Positions 35,990-47,063 of a DNA stretch of 64,000 nucleotides are shown in pieces. The stretch spans positions 3,596,001 through 3,660,000 of the forward strand of contig CAJFCV020000002.1 of the NCBI GenBank assembly GCA_904066235.2, in the 5' to 3' direction. The translations under genes and the position numbers were made by a program. Below the pieces are notes generated by a model, which did no database searches, was not told the origin of the DNA, and saw only the letters and a program-made list of their open reading frames with translations. The first letter of the stretch is position 1. Each line of letters opens with the position of its first letter. The stretch is from Bursaphelenchus xylophilus (taxonomy: Eukaryota > Nematoda > Chromadorea > Rhabditida > Aphelenchoididae).

Positions 35990-36437
35990 GTACAGTTAAA
36001 TGAGGACAATGTGGTTTCCCAAGGCTTTCCTTACCTTAATAAACTCACAAAAAGTTAATCAACAAGGTTCATTTAGGGTACCCCTGCAGAAAAATCAAAA
36101 TCAATTTTTTTTTTGCTTTTCAACTCCATTAGCATTTTTCATTGGCATTTCGGACGCTGTTTTGTTATTTGCTATTCAGTGTGGTCATAAACAAATCCAA
36201 GAGGTGAGGCATTTATTTGCACAGTCCAATGCGCTTTATTCGAAAAGGCTTTTCCGCGTCTTCTCGACCCTGTTTCCCCACAAAAATGTCCTCTTTTCCT
36301 ATTATCATATTGATAAAGAGTCCTCGTTTTCTCTCCTTTATTACAGGGCTTCTTGAAGGGGCTTTTGAAATAACGTGGTCGGAGTTGAGGTTGCTACAAT
36401 TGGAGGGTTTTTTTTGTATATAGTATATCCATATGTA

Positions 36438-36741
36438 TTTACAGGGGGACTACTCCAAGTGCGACGCTTTAATTTTGATGAAACTTGGCGCAAGTTTACA
36501 TTATTTTTTTCTAACAAGTAAGACATATCCGAGACTCCTAGCTTTTTCACAAAAAATACCGAGATTTTTGGAACGAAATTAGGCAAAAATGTGAAGTTTT
36601 TTGTTTGCGATTTTTGGCATGAAACTGATTTCTACTGTTGAGGGTAATGTTTCCACAAAAAATCAATTTGTTGCGCGCAAAACTGGCAAAGAAACGGCCA
36701 AACAGTGTTTTTCTCTCTGAACGCTCTCCGCATTTCGCGTA

Positions 36742-36801
<60 letters not shown>

Positions 36802-37150
36802 CTCTCTCTCTTTCTCTCGGCGGCAAAAATCGTTGTATATAAAAAATATCCGGTAATCCGGGTTTCTTATGTAACAAGAAATTTTTTTGTCACACAAGGC
36901 AGGGCCGGAAATTTTTGGGAAGCCTTGCCCAGAGCCACTCCTAGGTTAGGTCAAAAAAGTATCTTGTCGAAATTGCGACGCTCAGGTTTTCTTTAAATTT
37001 TGCCTAATTTTGTGCATAGGCTTCGTACCAATTCCTAAAAATTAAGCTCACTCTTTACAAGACCCACCGAGATATTCAACGATCTTTGTGGCCTAGAGAG
37101 TACGCGGAATGCGGAGAGCGGACAGAGAAAAACAGTATTTGGCCGTATAA
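36438..37150. repeat. M4-family segments
   Basis: GGGGACTACTCCAAGTGCGA at 36,443 starts an M4 copy. GCGGCAAAAATCGTTG at 36,820 is an interior block, and another partial copy runs from 36,965 to 37,140 in the same orientation. The copy is interrupted by the (CT)n microsatellite. Confidence 0.6.
36741..36820. repeat. (CT)n microsatellite
   Basis: About 80 bases of CT dinucleotides with only a few interruptions. It lies exactly where intact M4 copies have CTCTCTCGGCGGCAAAAATC, so it looks like expansion of that short seed. Confidence 0.95.
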
Positions 37151-37337
37151 AAAAAATATTTTTTGTGTAGATGTTGGCCATCTCCGGTAGAATTAAGACA
37201 GAAATTTGTTATGCTGAAATTAGAAAAAAGTAATTTTTCATCCACTTGCAATGTTGCATTTTGTCCTGTTTTGCCCATCTGATCTCATTGAATATCGGAT
37301 TTCAATCTAAAGTTTCAATTTCTTCAAATTTCTTGCA

Positions 37338-37705
37338 CTTTAAAACACGATTTCTGACTCGGTGAATTGGCCGTGGACATAAGAAATTTTTGATTTTGAG
37401 ATTTACAGCCGCATATTACCGCACCCATCATATAAGTGTTTGCTATGTTACAGTAATCCTTTCGACCCAAAAACACTTACTTTGGATTCCCAGTACCCAA
37501 AAAATACATGATAACAATTTTACCGCTCTGCGTTTTCTCAGTTTCGAGCTATTTGACGTTACTGTAGATTGCTTAAATTGTAAATAAAACTAGGTTAACG
37601 GGAGAATTAGGCCAAAAGGTTTCAGGAACACACTTATATGATGGATGTGGCCATATGCAGCTGCAAATCTCAAAACCGAAAATTTCTTATGTCAAGCCTT
37701 ACACG
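37338..37705. repeat. short relative of palindromic element 2
   Basis: TTAAAACACGATTTCTGACT on the left and AAAACTAGGTTAACGGGAGA on the right match the arms of 33,617-35,441, but the inner arms and the tRNA-like part are missing. Confidence 0.7.
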
Positions 37706-37837
37706 CGGCTTCAGTCATGTTTAATCGTGTTTTTAATAACGTTTATGGCCTTTTCTTCGATTGGGATGTTTTCAAATTTTCAGTAGTGTTTTGCAACCAC
37801 ATTTTTTTTACATTCTCCATGACAATTCGTCCGGCCA

Positions 37838-40182
37838 ATGTTCTTTATGATGTGTGGAAGTCGGAGTAGAAGGCCAAGATGGCAATTTTTGCTGTGCATT
37901 GGGCTGGGCTTGTTGTTTATTTATTGGTGCTCAAGGGTCGGTTATGACTCCTATTATTCGGTAAGCCTTTGGATTTATTACTGTAGCTTTCGAAATTCCG
38001 CTTACTCTCTAGAATTTTTTTTGAATATCTCGATGGCACCTGTTGAGCTCGAGCTAAAATTTTTAGAAATTTGTACCTGGCATATTTAGGGCAAGTGTGC
38101 CAAGTTTCAAGGCATTCGAGTAAATTTTTTTTTATTTTTTCCAGCGATCTCTAATTAAGCCGTCCAATTCCAAAATCATCCTCGCTTACACCCTCTTCTT
38201 CGACAACGAGCGGGTCTATGAGCCCGCCGAGGAGTGTGAATTCAAATGTCTTGTCACATATGACAAGGGCTATCTTCCACATGCGGATTTGCTGATTTTC
38301 CATCAATGGGATATCAAGTTTTGGGACCTGCCCGATTCAGCGGCACCCAAAATTTTTTTCACCGAGGAATCTCCAATGTTCAAAAAGTTCAAATATTTAT
38401 TTCCCCCGAGAAAAGACGCCTTCAACTACATTATGTCGTATATGGCGAATAGCGATGTGGTCTGGCCGTACGACCACAAAGCAATGTATGCGGGAAAGAA
38501 GAGGACAAGGGAGGAGGTGAGAAAGGTGTCTCTGTTTTAAAAATTGGTGCGACAAATTTAATTTGTCATATAGGAGTTTGACTTTATTGTTTCGTTATAT
38601 AGGAGTTTGACACATAAAAAGTGTATTAGTATTTTTCCTAGATCCGCGCCATTATTGCCAAGAAGTCCAAAATGGCGCTTTCCGCGCGTTCCAACTGCGC
38701 AACCAACTCCAAACGAGAGGTGTTGATCGGTGCGATGGCCAAGCATGTGGAAGTCACCACAATTGGCAAATGTGGCCGAGAAGATTGTAATTGGGAATGC
38801 TTGGAGAGGGAGATGGGTAAGTAAAAAAATATTAAAAAAAAAATAAAAAATCAAAAAAAAATAATAAAAAAAATCAAAAAAAAAAAAATATAAAAAAGTC
38901 AAAAAAAATTATAAAAAAATCAAAAAAATATTTTTGCAGAATCGCACCATTTCTATTTGGCGTTTGAGAACGCGGTTTGCGAAGACTACGTGACCGAAAA
39001 ATTCTATCGATTCACCAGTTATATCGTCCCAATTGTCTTACGACGACACATCATTCCCAAGAGGATTCCCTCGGACGTTTTTATCGCTGTCGATGACTTC
39101 CAAAATGTCAAGGAACTCACTGATTATCTCACGTATTTGACCAAGAATACCACTGCATACGAACGGTAGGGGAAACAGAGTTACCACTTTTCGGGTTAGC
39201 GACAGTTCGGGTTGATGATACTATGGATCGTGTCGGTTTGTCGTTGTGCGGGTGTGGCTACAGTGACGGACCTGATCCAATGGCAAAAAACGTACAATTT
39301 TGTACCCGGGAAGTATCGTAAAAAGTAGCAAAATGTCTCCGTCTCCAACTAAAAAACTCCGTTTTGAACGGTGTGCACTTTTCTCACAAAAAGAGCGGAC
39401 GCGCGTTTGAAACCGGAGTTTTTTCATTTGGAGAGGGAGACATTTTGCTACATTTTTGGATACTTCCCGGATGCAAAATGGTACGTTTTTTGCCAATGAA
39501 TCAGGTCCGCCACTGTAGGAGTAGGCTTAGAAGTAATAAGATTGGTCGGGCCTAGGGTAGCTTAACTACATATATATTTTGATACTATAGTTTACATGTA
39601 CTCACATCAAGAATGTCAAGATAAAAGTTACGGATCTTCGTTGTTTGCCCCAAATTTTGGTCTTTTATATATTGCAGTAGCTCAGGGTAAAGAAAACTAA
39701 CGTTAGCAATAGCTAAAATTAGAAAAAATGGACATATTTCAAGTCTCTGCGAAGTCTCCGCCGAGCCTTTGCCGAGCGTCCGCCGACCATCCAATGGCTT
39801 TTCCAGGCCCCGTAGGCACTTCCTACAACCCTTTTTAGAGGGGTGTCCACCCTCCCTACGCCCCGTATCGATCGATTTTGTGGTGACCCGAACTGTCTTT
39901 GACCCGAAAAGTCAGAAATTACTCCCGCTAGCAAGATTATTATGTCAAAAATATTTTGTGATGACTATTATTTCCGATTAATTCAAAAAATCCCGTTTCA
40001 GATACTTTGACTGGGCGATTCGAGGAGATATGGCCGAGAGGTACGACAAAAAAGATCCTGGCTGTCGATTGTGCGAACTCGCCTATAAGCGACCGCAAAA
40101 ATCGATTGCGGACTTCAACAGCATCATAAATGATACGAAATATTGTGATAATACATTTGTAGAGAAATTTATAGGCATTTAG
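37838..40182 (+). CDS. alpha-1,3-fucosyltransferase (GT10 family)
   Basis: GT10 enzymes transfer fucose from GDP-fucose to N-acetylglucosamine or glucose-type acceptors on glycans in the Golgi. Exons are 37,838-37,960, 38,145-38,516, 38,642-38,816, 38,940-39,165 and 40,002-40,182, giving 358 residues in frame. A basic N-terminus precedes a membrane span at about residues 16-30, as expected for a type II Golgi protein. The N-terminal domain includes ILAYTLFFDN and HADLLIFHQW. The donor-binding hallmark FENAVCEDYVTEKFYRF lies at 232-248, and VWPYD and SARSNC precede it. The protein is somewhat shorter than typical fucosyltransferases because the stem after the membrane span is short. The start could instead be the ATG three codons downstream. 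Nematodes have several paralogues (fut-1 to fut-6 in C. elegans), and I cannot say which this is. Confidence 0.92.
39259..39517. repeat. M3 inverted-repeat element
   Basis: The ends TACAGTGACGGACCTGATCC and AATCAGGTCCGCCACTGTA are inverted copies, and the inner arms continue with GGCAAAAAACGTAC. TA lies at both edges. It sits in the last intron of the fucosyltransferase gene. Confidence 0.8.
39560..39935 (-). repeat. R4 dispersed repeat, inverted
   Basis: Reverse-complement blocks of the copies at 2,300 and 23,503: CCGACCATCCAATGGCTTTT, GTGGTGACCCGAACTGTC and GCCGAGCGTCCG. It lies in the same intron as the M3 copy before it. Confidence 0.65.
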
Positions 40183-40537
40183 AGTGATGGACACTTTGCG
40201 GTCATGCATCGCGAAGCGGCAAGCGTAATTTCTTTACCTGAGGGCTTTTTGTTATATCCTATGCAAAAAATTAAAGGTAGTATGCAATGTAGTAATTTAT
40301 CCATAAAGTCCGTAGAATTTTTTTCGGCGATATCGCGAGGTTTGCTCTTTGAAAAGTGCATGGTACTAGTGCAAATATAGTCTATAAAATGCAATTTTTT
40401 TACAGGAATACAAGGCTGTTGATGATATTTTCAAGGATTCCAGGAATCTGCCTATGATATTTAGATCATTGCCGCGAAGTGTCCTTTACCTCATTTTTAT
40501 TGGCATTTACGGGTTCTCTTTGTTTCTGTGATATTTT

Positions 40538-40543
40538 AATAAA
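40538..40543 (+). terminator. candidate poly(A) signal of the fucosyltransferase gene
   Basis: AATAAA lies about 356 bases past the stop codon. It is the first canonical signal seen, though a non-canonical signal nearer the stop is possible. Confidence 0.35.
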
Positions 40544-41450
40544 GGCTATTATACCTCAAGAAACTTTGCATAAGAAAATTCCTAAGAAACCGTCATTTTC
40601 GCCTTTAAAATCAGCATTCTGCGGTAGAAAAAGGCACGACTTTCGTGCCGAAATTTTGACCAAAAATCTCGGTGCTTTTTTCAAACCACCGTTCATAGTT
40701 TGACAAAATTTTCGAGCTATGACGTTGCAAGAAGACTTGAACACCTCCCTTGCAATTTGACTGCTCTCTCGCTGCAAAACGGGTAAAAAAGCAGGCCAGA
40801 CACTTCACACGGGGTTTTTGCCGATATCATCGTATCAGGTGTTCTGTTAGCTCAGGGAAAAAAGAACACTCGAATACCGCTTATCCTTTTGAACTGGACT
40901 TGATCCAGGCTTTTTATCCAAACTCACGTCGAATGGAAGGGCAAAATTTTTGAAAAACTTTGAAATTATTGAATTTTTTAATATTGATCTTGATTTGAAA
41001 GCGCTGAAAAGGTATAAAAACATGTAAAAATACGGATAACACTCCGTACCACGCACATTTCGGATGCGTTGTATGCCTTTTCCTAAATTTATGACTTACC
41101 CCTTTCTCTAGTTTCATAAAATCACGTTTGTTTTTCGAAACGCCTTGAGAGCAATTCTCTTGGGGTTCGAAAATTAATCCCCGCTTGAACAGTTTTCCCC
41201 ATAGGAAACGGTATTGAACCCTTCGGTTTTTGCTCAACTTGGCATGTGTCATGTCAAAGTGAATGGGTCAGAGATCCAAGCCCAGAAAACAGTCTAATCC
41301 CTGTAGGGAACAGGAAATTTATACAATAAAAGAAGGGTGCCATATTTGGGGCTTGATTTGGCGTGCCCTACATTTTAGTATTTTCAAAAAATTCATTGAG
41401 TTTTGTTCTTTTTAACAATGAATTTTTGAATGAAAACAGTTTTTTTGGCT
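40544..41450. other. gene-less stretch
   Basis: No exon chain or family match was found. The sequence is of ordinary base composition without obvious repeats except a few M4-like words near 40,650-40,780. Confidence 0.4.
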
Positions 41451-41540
41451 ATCCATCTGTCGGGAATATAATGAACACAATGTGCCTATCCTACAGAAGT
41501 GAAAAGCAGTTTGATTTTGCCGCAAGACAATTCATTTTTT
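41451..41540. repeat. M1 left-end fragment
   Basis: Starts with CTATCCATCTGTCGGGAATA and carries GATTTTGCCGCAAGACAATT. The right end is missing. Confidence 0.65.
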
Positions 41541-41760
41541 TAGATAATATTTGTCCATGCACTTTATGAAAAAGCTAACTAAAGGAATTGTCTCTTGGGA
41601 CATGTGAAAGACCAAAAAGAATGTTTTTTGGCAATGTATTTTTTTCCATTCCTAAAATCTTCAAGCCGAAGGCTGGAGAAGTTTAGCGATAGCTCAGAAA
41701 TAGGATGTAAACTATCCTCATAGGCTTTAAAATCATTTAATCCTGGTTTTTACGCCTGGT

Positions 41761-41854
41761 AATCGCCCATCACCGCTTTGCGACGGCTGGCCTGGGATTT
41801 AGTGCGCGACTGCGGCGAGGCGATACAAGTCCACATTATTTTCCCGACTGACTG
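41761..41854. repeat. M1 right-half fragment
   Basis: Carries CGCCCATCACCGCTTTGCGA and the right end ATTATTTTCCCGACTGACTG. The left half is missing. Confidence 0.65.
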
Positions 41855-41885
41855 AAGACAGGTCTAAAAATGGAATTAGACTGCT

Positions 41886-42039
41886 TCAGTATGTCGGGAA
41901 AATAATGAACACAATGCCGCTGTCCCAATCGCCCAACTGAAACGCAGTTTGCTTTTGCCGCGACGAAATTCATTTTCTCCTCGCGGCGATACAATTTTCG
42001 TTGCGATTGAGTGCTCAATATTTTCCCGACAGACTGATA
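41886..42039. repeat. M1 MITE
   Basis: Left end TTCAGTATGTCGGGAAAATA, right end ATATTTTCCCGACAGACTGA. The interior contains TTTGCTTTTGCCGCGACGAA. Confidence 0.75.
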
Positions 42040-42169
42040 AAAAAGAAAATATTTTTTTGCAAACACCTTTTTATCTTTTGTTATTTATGTGCACAACATC
42101 CGCCGTCTGATCCTAATTCTCCAATGTAAAGTGCAATAAGAAAAAAGAAAATTTTACATTCGTACAAAT

Positions 42170-42400
42170 CCGGTTGTTTTTGACAAACACGGGCCAAGCC
42201 GCGACTTCTATTTGTATTTTCGTAAAGTGCGTGGACATTTTGTCGCGCCTCGCAAAGTGCACAAAAAACCGAATTTTTTGCACCGTGCATTTCACTTTTT
42301 TTGGTTTCGCACCGTGCATCGAAATATCGCCGCTTTTCCCAACCGAAAAATGTTGAAAAATGCAATGTGCGAAGGAAAGCAAATGCACATGCACTTTTTC
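42170..42400. repeat. TGCAC-palindrome repeat
   Basis: TTTTGCACCGTGCATTTC and TTTCGCACCGTGCATCG resemble the palindromes of the 14.7-15.4 kb array. CGTAAAGTGCGTGGACATTT resembles TAAAGTGCATGGAC at 45,182. Confidence 0.5.
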
Positions 42401-42878
42401 GAAATAATAATACGCATTTGCTTGTCATTGTAGCTTATTTATTTCTCTTTTTTTTGATGACTAAACCGAAGATCTCCCAACAAATGCAATAAAGAAGTTT
42501 TTTGGAAACTGCGGATTTAAATTCTAAATCACCCATTTGAAACAACATTAATGAGCCCCTTTTCTCATCGCTTTCATAAATATTTAATATTTTCTGCATT
42601 TTTAAATTTTACATTAACATTTTGATTTATTAAAACAAGCGTTCTCTCATTAAAAACAATTTTTTATGGGGTGCCAAGTAGACACTTTATGCAGCGCCGG
42701 GCCGGACCGAAGCAAGTTTTACCATGGGCTGCGATTTTTGGCAAGTCAGCTCCCAAGTGCGACACAGTCAAGCTTGAACGCAATACGTAGACATTTGCCC
42801 ATTTTAAAATTGGGACTGGGATTTTATCGAGTTCTAGCTGTTGATATATATGATATATGTATAATACATAAATTTACC

Positions 42879-43350
42879 AGGAAAGTATCAAAACTGCGAC
42901 ACTCGGATTTTCTTTAAATTTTGCACACACTTTTAACATAGACCACATATCAATTGCTGGAAATTTTAGCTCACGCTTTGCAGGTACAGACGAGATAATC
43001 AACAATCTTTTTGGCCGAGAGTATGGGAAATGCGGGGAGCGGTCAGGGAGACACTATTTGACCATACCCATGACAGTTTCGTGCACAACAAAATTGGTTT
43101 TTCGTGGAAATTTTTTCCCCACGGAATTGGCGAAGATTTTGTCAAAATGTGTTTTTTTCTCTGACCGCACTCCCCATTTCGCCTACTCTCTCGGCCACAA
43201 ATGTCGTTGAATATCACGGCTGTACCTGCAAAGCGTGAGCTAAAATTTCCAGCAATTGATATGTGATCTATGTTAAAAATGGGTGCAAAATTTAAAGAAA
43301 ATCTGAACGTTGCAAAATTTAAAGAAAATCCGCTTGGGATACTTCCCAAG
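42879..43350. repeat. M4-like inverted repeat
   Basis: The left half runs from CAGGAAAGTATCAAAACTGC and the right half ends GGGATACTTCCCAAG. The inner blocks GCTCACGCTTTGCAGGTACA and TGCAAAGCGTGAGCTAAAAT are inverted copies, as in intact M4 elements. Confidence 0.65.
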
Positions 43351-43788
43351 TGGTGTAAATTTTTGTATTACAAATATCAACAGCTAAAACTCCATAAAAT
43401 CCTAGTCCCGAGTTCACATTGGGTAAATGTTTACGTATTGCGTTCAAGTTTGACTCTTACAAAATCACGATTTCCCATCGGTTTTTATAAAGTCCGAGAC
43501 AAATAAGCGAACATAACAGGTGACCGTTTTTGGGAGAGAATTGTAAGGTTTTTAACAAGAAAAACGATTGGTTTTCTTGTTTACTGTGGGGAATTTGGGG
43601 AACGTGGTGTTTGCAATTTGTCCTTGGAAGGTATAAAATTACTGTATTTTTGTTTTGCGGGTATTTTTCTTTGTTTTTTTTTATCGGGGAGGGTGACTTT
43701 TTTGGCCTAAGTTGGTAAGAAAAGCGATGCTCAGATTTTGATGAAAATTGGCAAAAATTTAGCATTGTTTTTACTGAGACATATCTGA

Positions 43789-44378
43789 CAAGGAAAGTAC
43801 TTTTATGGGGGCTCCTACTTTTTGACGGGACATATCTCAAAAAATCAGAAAAAATGCGCTGATCAAGGATATATAAATCTTAGCTGCCCATTTTGAGTTT
43901 TTAGGGGTGAAAATGCCCAAAAACTGGTTTAATTTCCCTACAAAAGGCAGACATTCGAAACGATAAAAAAAGCACTCGATCTCTTCCTTCGGAAGAGAGC
44001 GGTGTGGCCGAGTGGTTAGTGCCGTAGTCTGGGAATCAAGAGGGGGGACGCCGCACAGGTTCGATTTCCTTTTTGGGCTGAATCAACTTTTTTGAAGTTG
44101 AAGGTCGGAAAAATAAATTTTTGGGCCAAGACTGTCTTATTACGTCTTAGAAACTCAGTAAACACCATTTTAAGCCAAAATAAAAATCGTAAACCTTTGA
44201 AAAAATTATGCGAAAAGGGGTCATATAGGACTTTAAGTAAAGTTCCGACTGAGTTTTCACCCCTAAAAACCTAAAATGGGCAGCTAAGATCTATATATTC
44301 TTGATCAGCACATTTTTTCTGATTTTTTGAGATATGTCCCGTCAAAAAGTAGGAGCCCCCATAAAAGTACTTTCCTTG
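43789..44378. mobile_element. M5 foldback element with tRNA-like core, copy 2
   Basis: The ends CAAGGAAAGTACTTTTATGG and CCATAAAAGTACTTTCCTTG are perfect inverted copies, with TGA on both sides as the target duplication. Arms pair for over 100 bases. The arms differ in sequence from copy 1 at 25,732 but the termini and core are shared. Confidence 0.82.
43997..44077 (+). pseudogene. tRNA-like sequence inside M5 copy 2
   Basis: TGGCCGAGTGG at 44,005-44,015 is an exact box A and GGTTCGATTTCC at 44,058 is near box B. The likely anticodon loop CTGGGAA again gives GGG. The longer stretch between anticodon arm and T loop, GAGGGGGGACGCCGCACAGG, resembles the long variable arm of Leu/Ser-type tRNAs. 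The hairpin CTCTTCC-TTC-GGAAGAG precedes it, as in copy 1. No good acceptor stem was found. Confidence 0.5.
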
Positions 44379-44540
44379 TGAGATTAACAGCTCGCGCTTT
44401 GCAAAAACAACCGAGATTTTTGGACAGAAACTCGGAAAAATGTTTTTGCTTTTTTTGACCTGAAAAGTTGTATACCAATTTTTACCGAAAAGGGCAATTT
44501 TTTCAAAAAAAAATTTTGAACTTTGCAAAATTTCTCTTAT

Positions 44541-44642
44541 TATCAGTATGTCGGGAAAATAATGAGCACTCTGTCGCATCGAAAATCGCATCACCGCCGA
44601 GAAAATGAATTGTGTCAAATCAAATTGCTTTTCACTTCAGCA
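44541..44642. repeat. M1 fragment, right end missing
   Basis: Starts with TATCAGTATGTCGGGAAAAT and contains GAGAAAATGAATTGTGTCAA. Confidence 0.65.
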
Positions 44643-45174
44643 CCTCACAATAAAGATAATATTTTTGGGAATTGACTTTTTGGAAAGTTCTTTAACGAAG
44701 TGTTCTTTTTACAAATCTCCTATATATTTTTAACCTTGTACGATGACTAAAATAGAATCGATCTGAAAGATCTCTTAAGAAGAAAGCACTTTTGATGTTT
44801 TACACTTTTTGATTACTCTGTTTTCCTTACTCTGCTTACAAACATCACAAAGCACTTTTTTTAAATCTTCAAAACGTGTTTTCGTCAACTTCCAAACTCT
44901 CGTCCACAGACTGAAATTTTTTTGAAATGAATGCAAAATCTCGTGACTTTTTGTTCTTCTGGATTTACATAGACATTTCCAGTGTTACCCCTTCTGTTTC
45001 ATCACTCCGAATGTATAAATTGAGCGAGTGCTGTGAGAACAATCACTGGTTTGGTCTTTGTTATGTTATAGTATGTATTACTCGGTTAGGTGACGAGGGT
45101 TGTAGTTTGGGAGTCTAAAAGGAAAAATAAGTTCGTTTTATGTCTATTGAGGTATCATAATACAATATATAGTA
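44643..45174. other. gene-less stretch
   Basis: Nothing recognisable. Open frames are short and their translations show no domain. Confidence 0.4.
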
Positions 45175-45330
45175 TTTTTATAAAGTGCATGGACCGTTTT
45201 TCTCTTTTGCACAGTGCGTTCTAAACTTTTTCCTGCGCTTGTCGCCAACGCACAGCGCATTTTTATTTTTCTCTTTTCGCACAGTGCAGCTCTCAAAAAA
45301 GCCTTTTTGCACTGTGCAATTTCCTGGCGC
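45175..45330. repeat. TGCAC-palindrome repeat
   Basis: TTTGCACAGTGCGTTC, TTCGCACAGTGCAGC and TTTTTGCACTGTGCAATT occur within about 110 bases. The spacing and intervening sequence resemble the 14.7-15.4 kb array. Confidence 0.6.
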
Positions 45331-45393
45331 AAGCACAATGTTACTGTACCAATCGCGGAAGTGAAAATCAATAAAGCTCTCGCTCCGCACTTA

Positions 45394-45842
45394 CAAGGGA
45401 AGTACTTGAAGTGTGACGCTCAGATTTTGATGAAACTTGGCACAAATTTAGAATAATTTTTTCTAAGATATATGCGAGAATCCTAGCTCGCGCTTTGCAG
45501 AAACAACCGAGATTTTTAGATCGAAAGTCGGCGAAAATTTGGGACTTTTTGCCGAATTTCGGCACGAAAAGTTTCATGCCTATTTCAACCGTAAAGAATA
45601 ATGTTTCTACAAAAAATAAAATTTTTCCGCACGAAACTGCCAAAGTTATGGCCAAAAAGCGGTTTTCTCTCTGACCGCTCTCCACGTTGAGCGTGCTCTC
45701 TCGGCGGCAAAAATCGTTCAATATCTCGGCGGCGCCCGCAAAGCGCGAGCTAAAACTTTCAGGAATTGATATTTAGTCCATACCCGATGTGTGTGCAAAA
45801 TTTAAAGAAAATCTGAGCGTCACACTTGAAGTACTTCCCCTG
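45394..45842. mobile_element. M4 inverted-repeat element, full length (449 bp)
   Basis: The ends CAAGGGAAGTACTTGAAGTG and CACTTGAAGTACTTCCCCTG are inverted copies, with TTA on both sides (45,391-45,393 and 45,843-45,845). Further inside, CTCGCGCTTTGCAG and its inverse pair. A TTA duplication fits PIF/Harbinger-type elements. There is no transposase. Confidence 0.82.
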
Positions 45843-46430
45843 TTAGCCGAGTTTCGTCGCGCGACACCTTGTCGCAATTCCGACCGCAATGTGCAAAAAC
45901 AGGTCAAGGCGCTTTGGCCCACCTAATAGAGAGGCTTCGTTGTACGGAGGTTTGTTTTGGCCTACCTGTCGGGAAATTAATGAACACAATGTCGCTTTGC
46001 CGATTTCCCTTTTATGGACATAACCGTTCATTTTTCGCAGCCGAAATGAGGTCAAAGAGCCGCAGCTCGTCTTCAGCGCGCAATTTCAGCTCTTTTCGCC
46101 GGCGTAAACGAGATTCAGCGTCTCAATTACTTTCACTTGATTTTTCATCATGTTTCACGTGATCTCCGCGAGGGAAATGGCGAACATACCTGATATCATA
46201 GATCTTTCGACGCGCTGAAACCGCGGAGATCACTTTTCTGCCTTGATAACATTCCTTTCGGCAAATAAAGCGCTGCACTTGTAGTGGGACTTTTTTCCCA
46301 ACGAAATTGAAGGGATCATAGGCGATTTGTCATATATGTAGTTTACCGAGGGTCAAAATTTCCTGTGGTTTGTTTGCACTGTGCAGTTATTATTTACCTT
46401 CAATATAGGATATGTTTGACGTCAATTTAC

Positions 46431-46571
46431 AGGTTTTCGGGAAAATAATGTGGGATTGTGGCAACAAAATGTCTCGCCTTGTCGCAGTCGCAAATTTCCA
46501 GCCGCGGAAAGCCGTCCCAAAGCGATGATGGGCTATTCCAAAGCGCACATTATTTTCCCGACACACTGATA
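46431..46571. repeat. M1 MITE
   Basis: Left end TTTTCGGGAAAATAATGTGG, right end CACATTATTTTCCCGACACA. Interior GCGATGATGGGCTATTCCAA. Confidence 0.7.
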
Positions 46572-46867
46572 AATGATGATAAAAGCATCCACGACGAATC
46601 AAATATTAGAAAAAATCGTAAATAAAACAAGCACTCCTTCACATCGAAAATCGCGTGAGAATGAATTATTTTGCGACAAAATCGAATTGCGTTTCACTTC
46701 GACCTTGTGCTCATTATACCCGACAGACAAATATGTAGAGCCTGCCGCAAATTAAACATCATTTCCTGAAGCTCTTCGATAGCGCGTTGCGGCGGCAGCC
46801 GAGCAAAAAATTTTCTTCGCCGCCGATTGATACATGCTCTGCGCGCTGCAGGCACCTGTGGTGCGGA

Positions 46868-46912
46868 ACCTCTGTACAAGAAATTTTTTTTATTAGTTTG
46901 TTGTACAGAGGT
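46868..46912. repeat. CCTCTGTACAA hairpin
   Basis: ACCTCTGTACAAGAAATTTT and TTTGTTGTACAGAGGTTT form a 45-base hairpin. The same CTCTGTACAAC word borders other repeats at 15,815, 49,510 and 63,200. Confidence 0.6.
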
Positions 46913-46920
46913 TTCTTCAA

Positions 46921-47063
46921 CCAGTCTGTCGGGAAAATAATGAGCACAATGCCGTCGCTGAAGTGAAACGCAATTTCATTTTGCCGCGTCACAATTAATT
47001 TTCTCGGCGGCCATGCAATTTTCGATGCGACATTGCGCTCATTATTTTCCCGACAGACCGATG
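46921..47063. repeat. M1 MITE
   Basis: Left end CCAGTCTGTCGGGAAAATAA, right end TTATTTTCCCGACAGACCGA. The interior is of the GAAGTGAAACGCAATTTCAT type. Confidence 0.78.

Noticed and set aside
36547..36897. Arg-Glu repeat protein on the minus strand
   Set aside because: It is a translation of the CT microsatellite.
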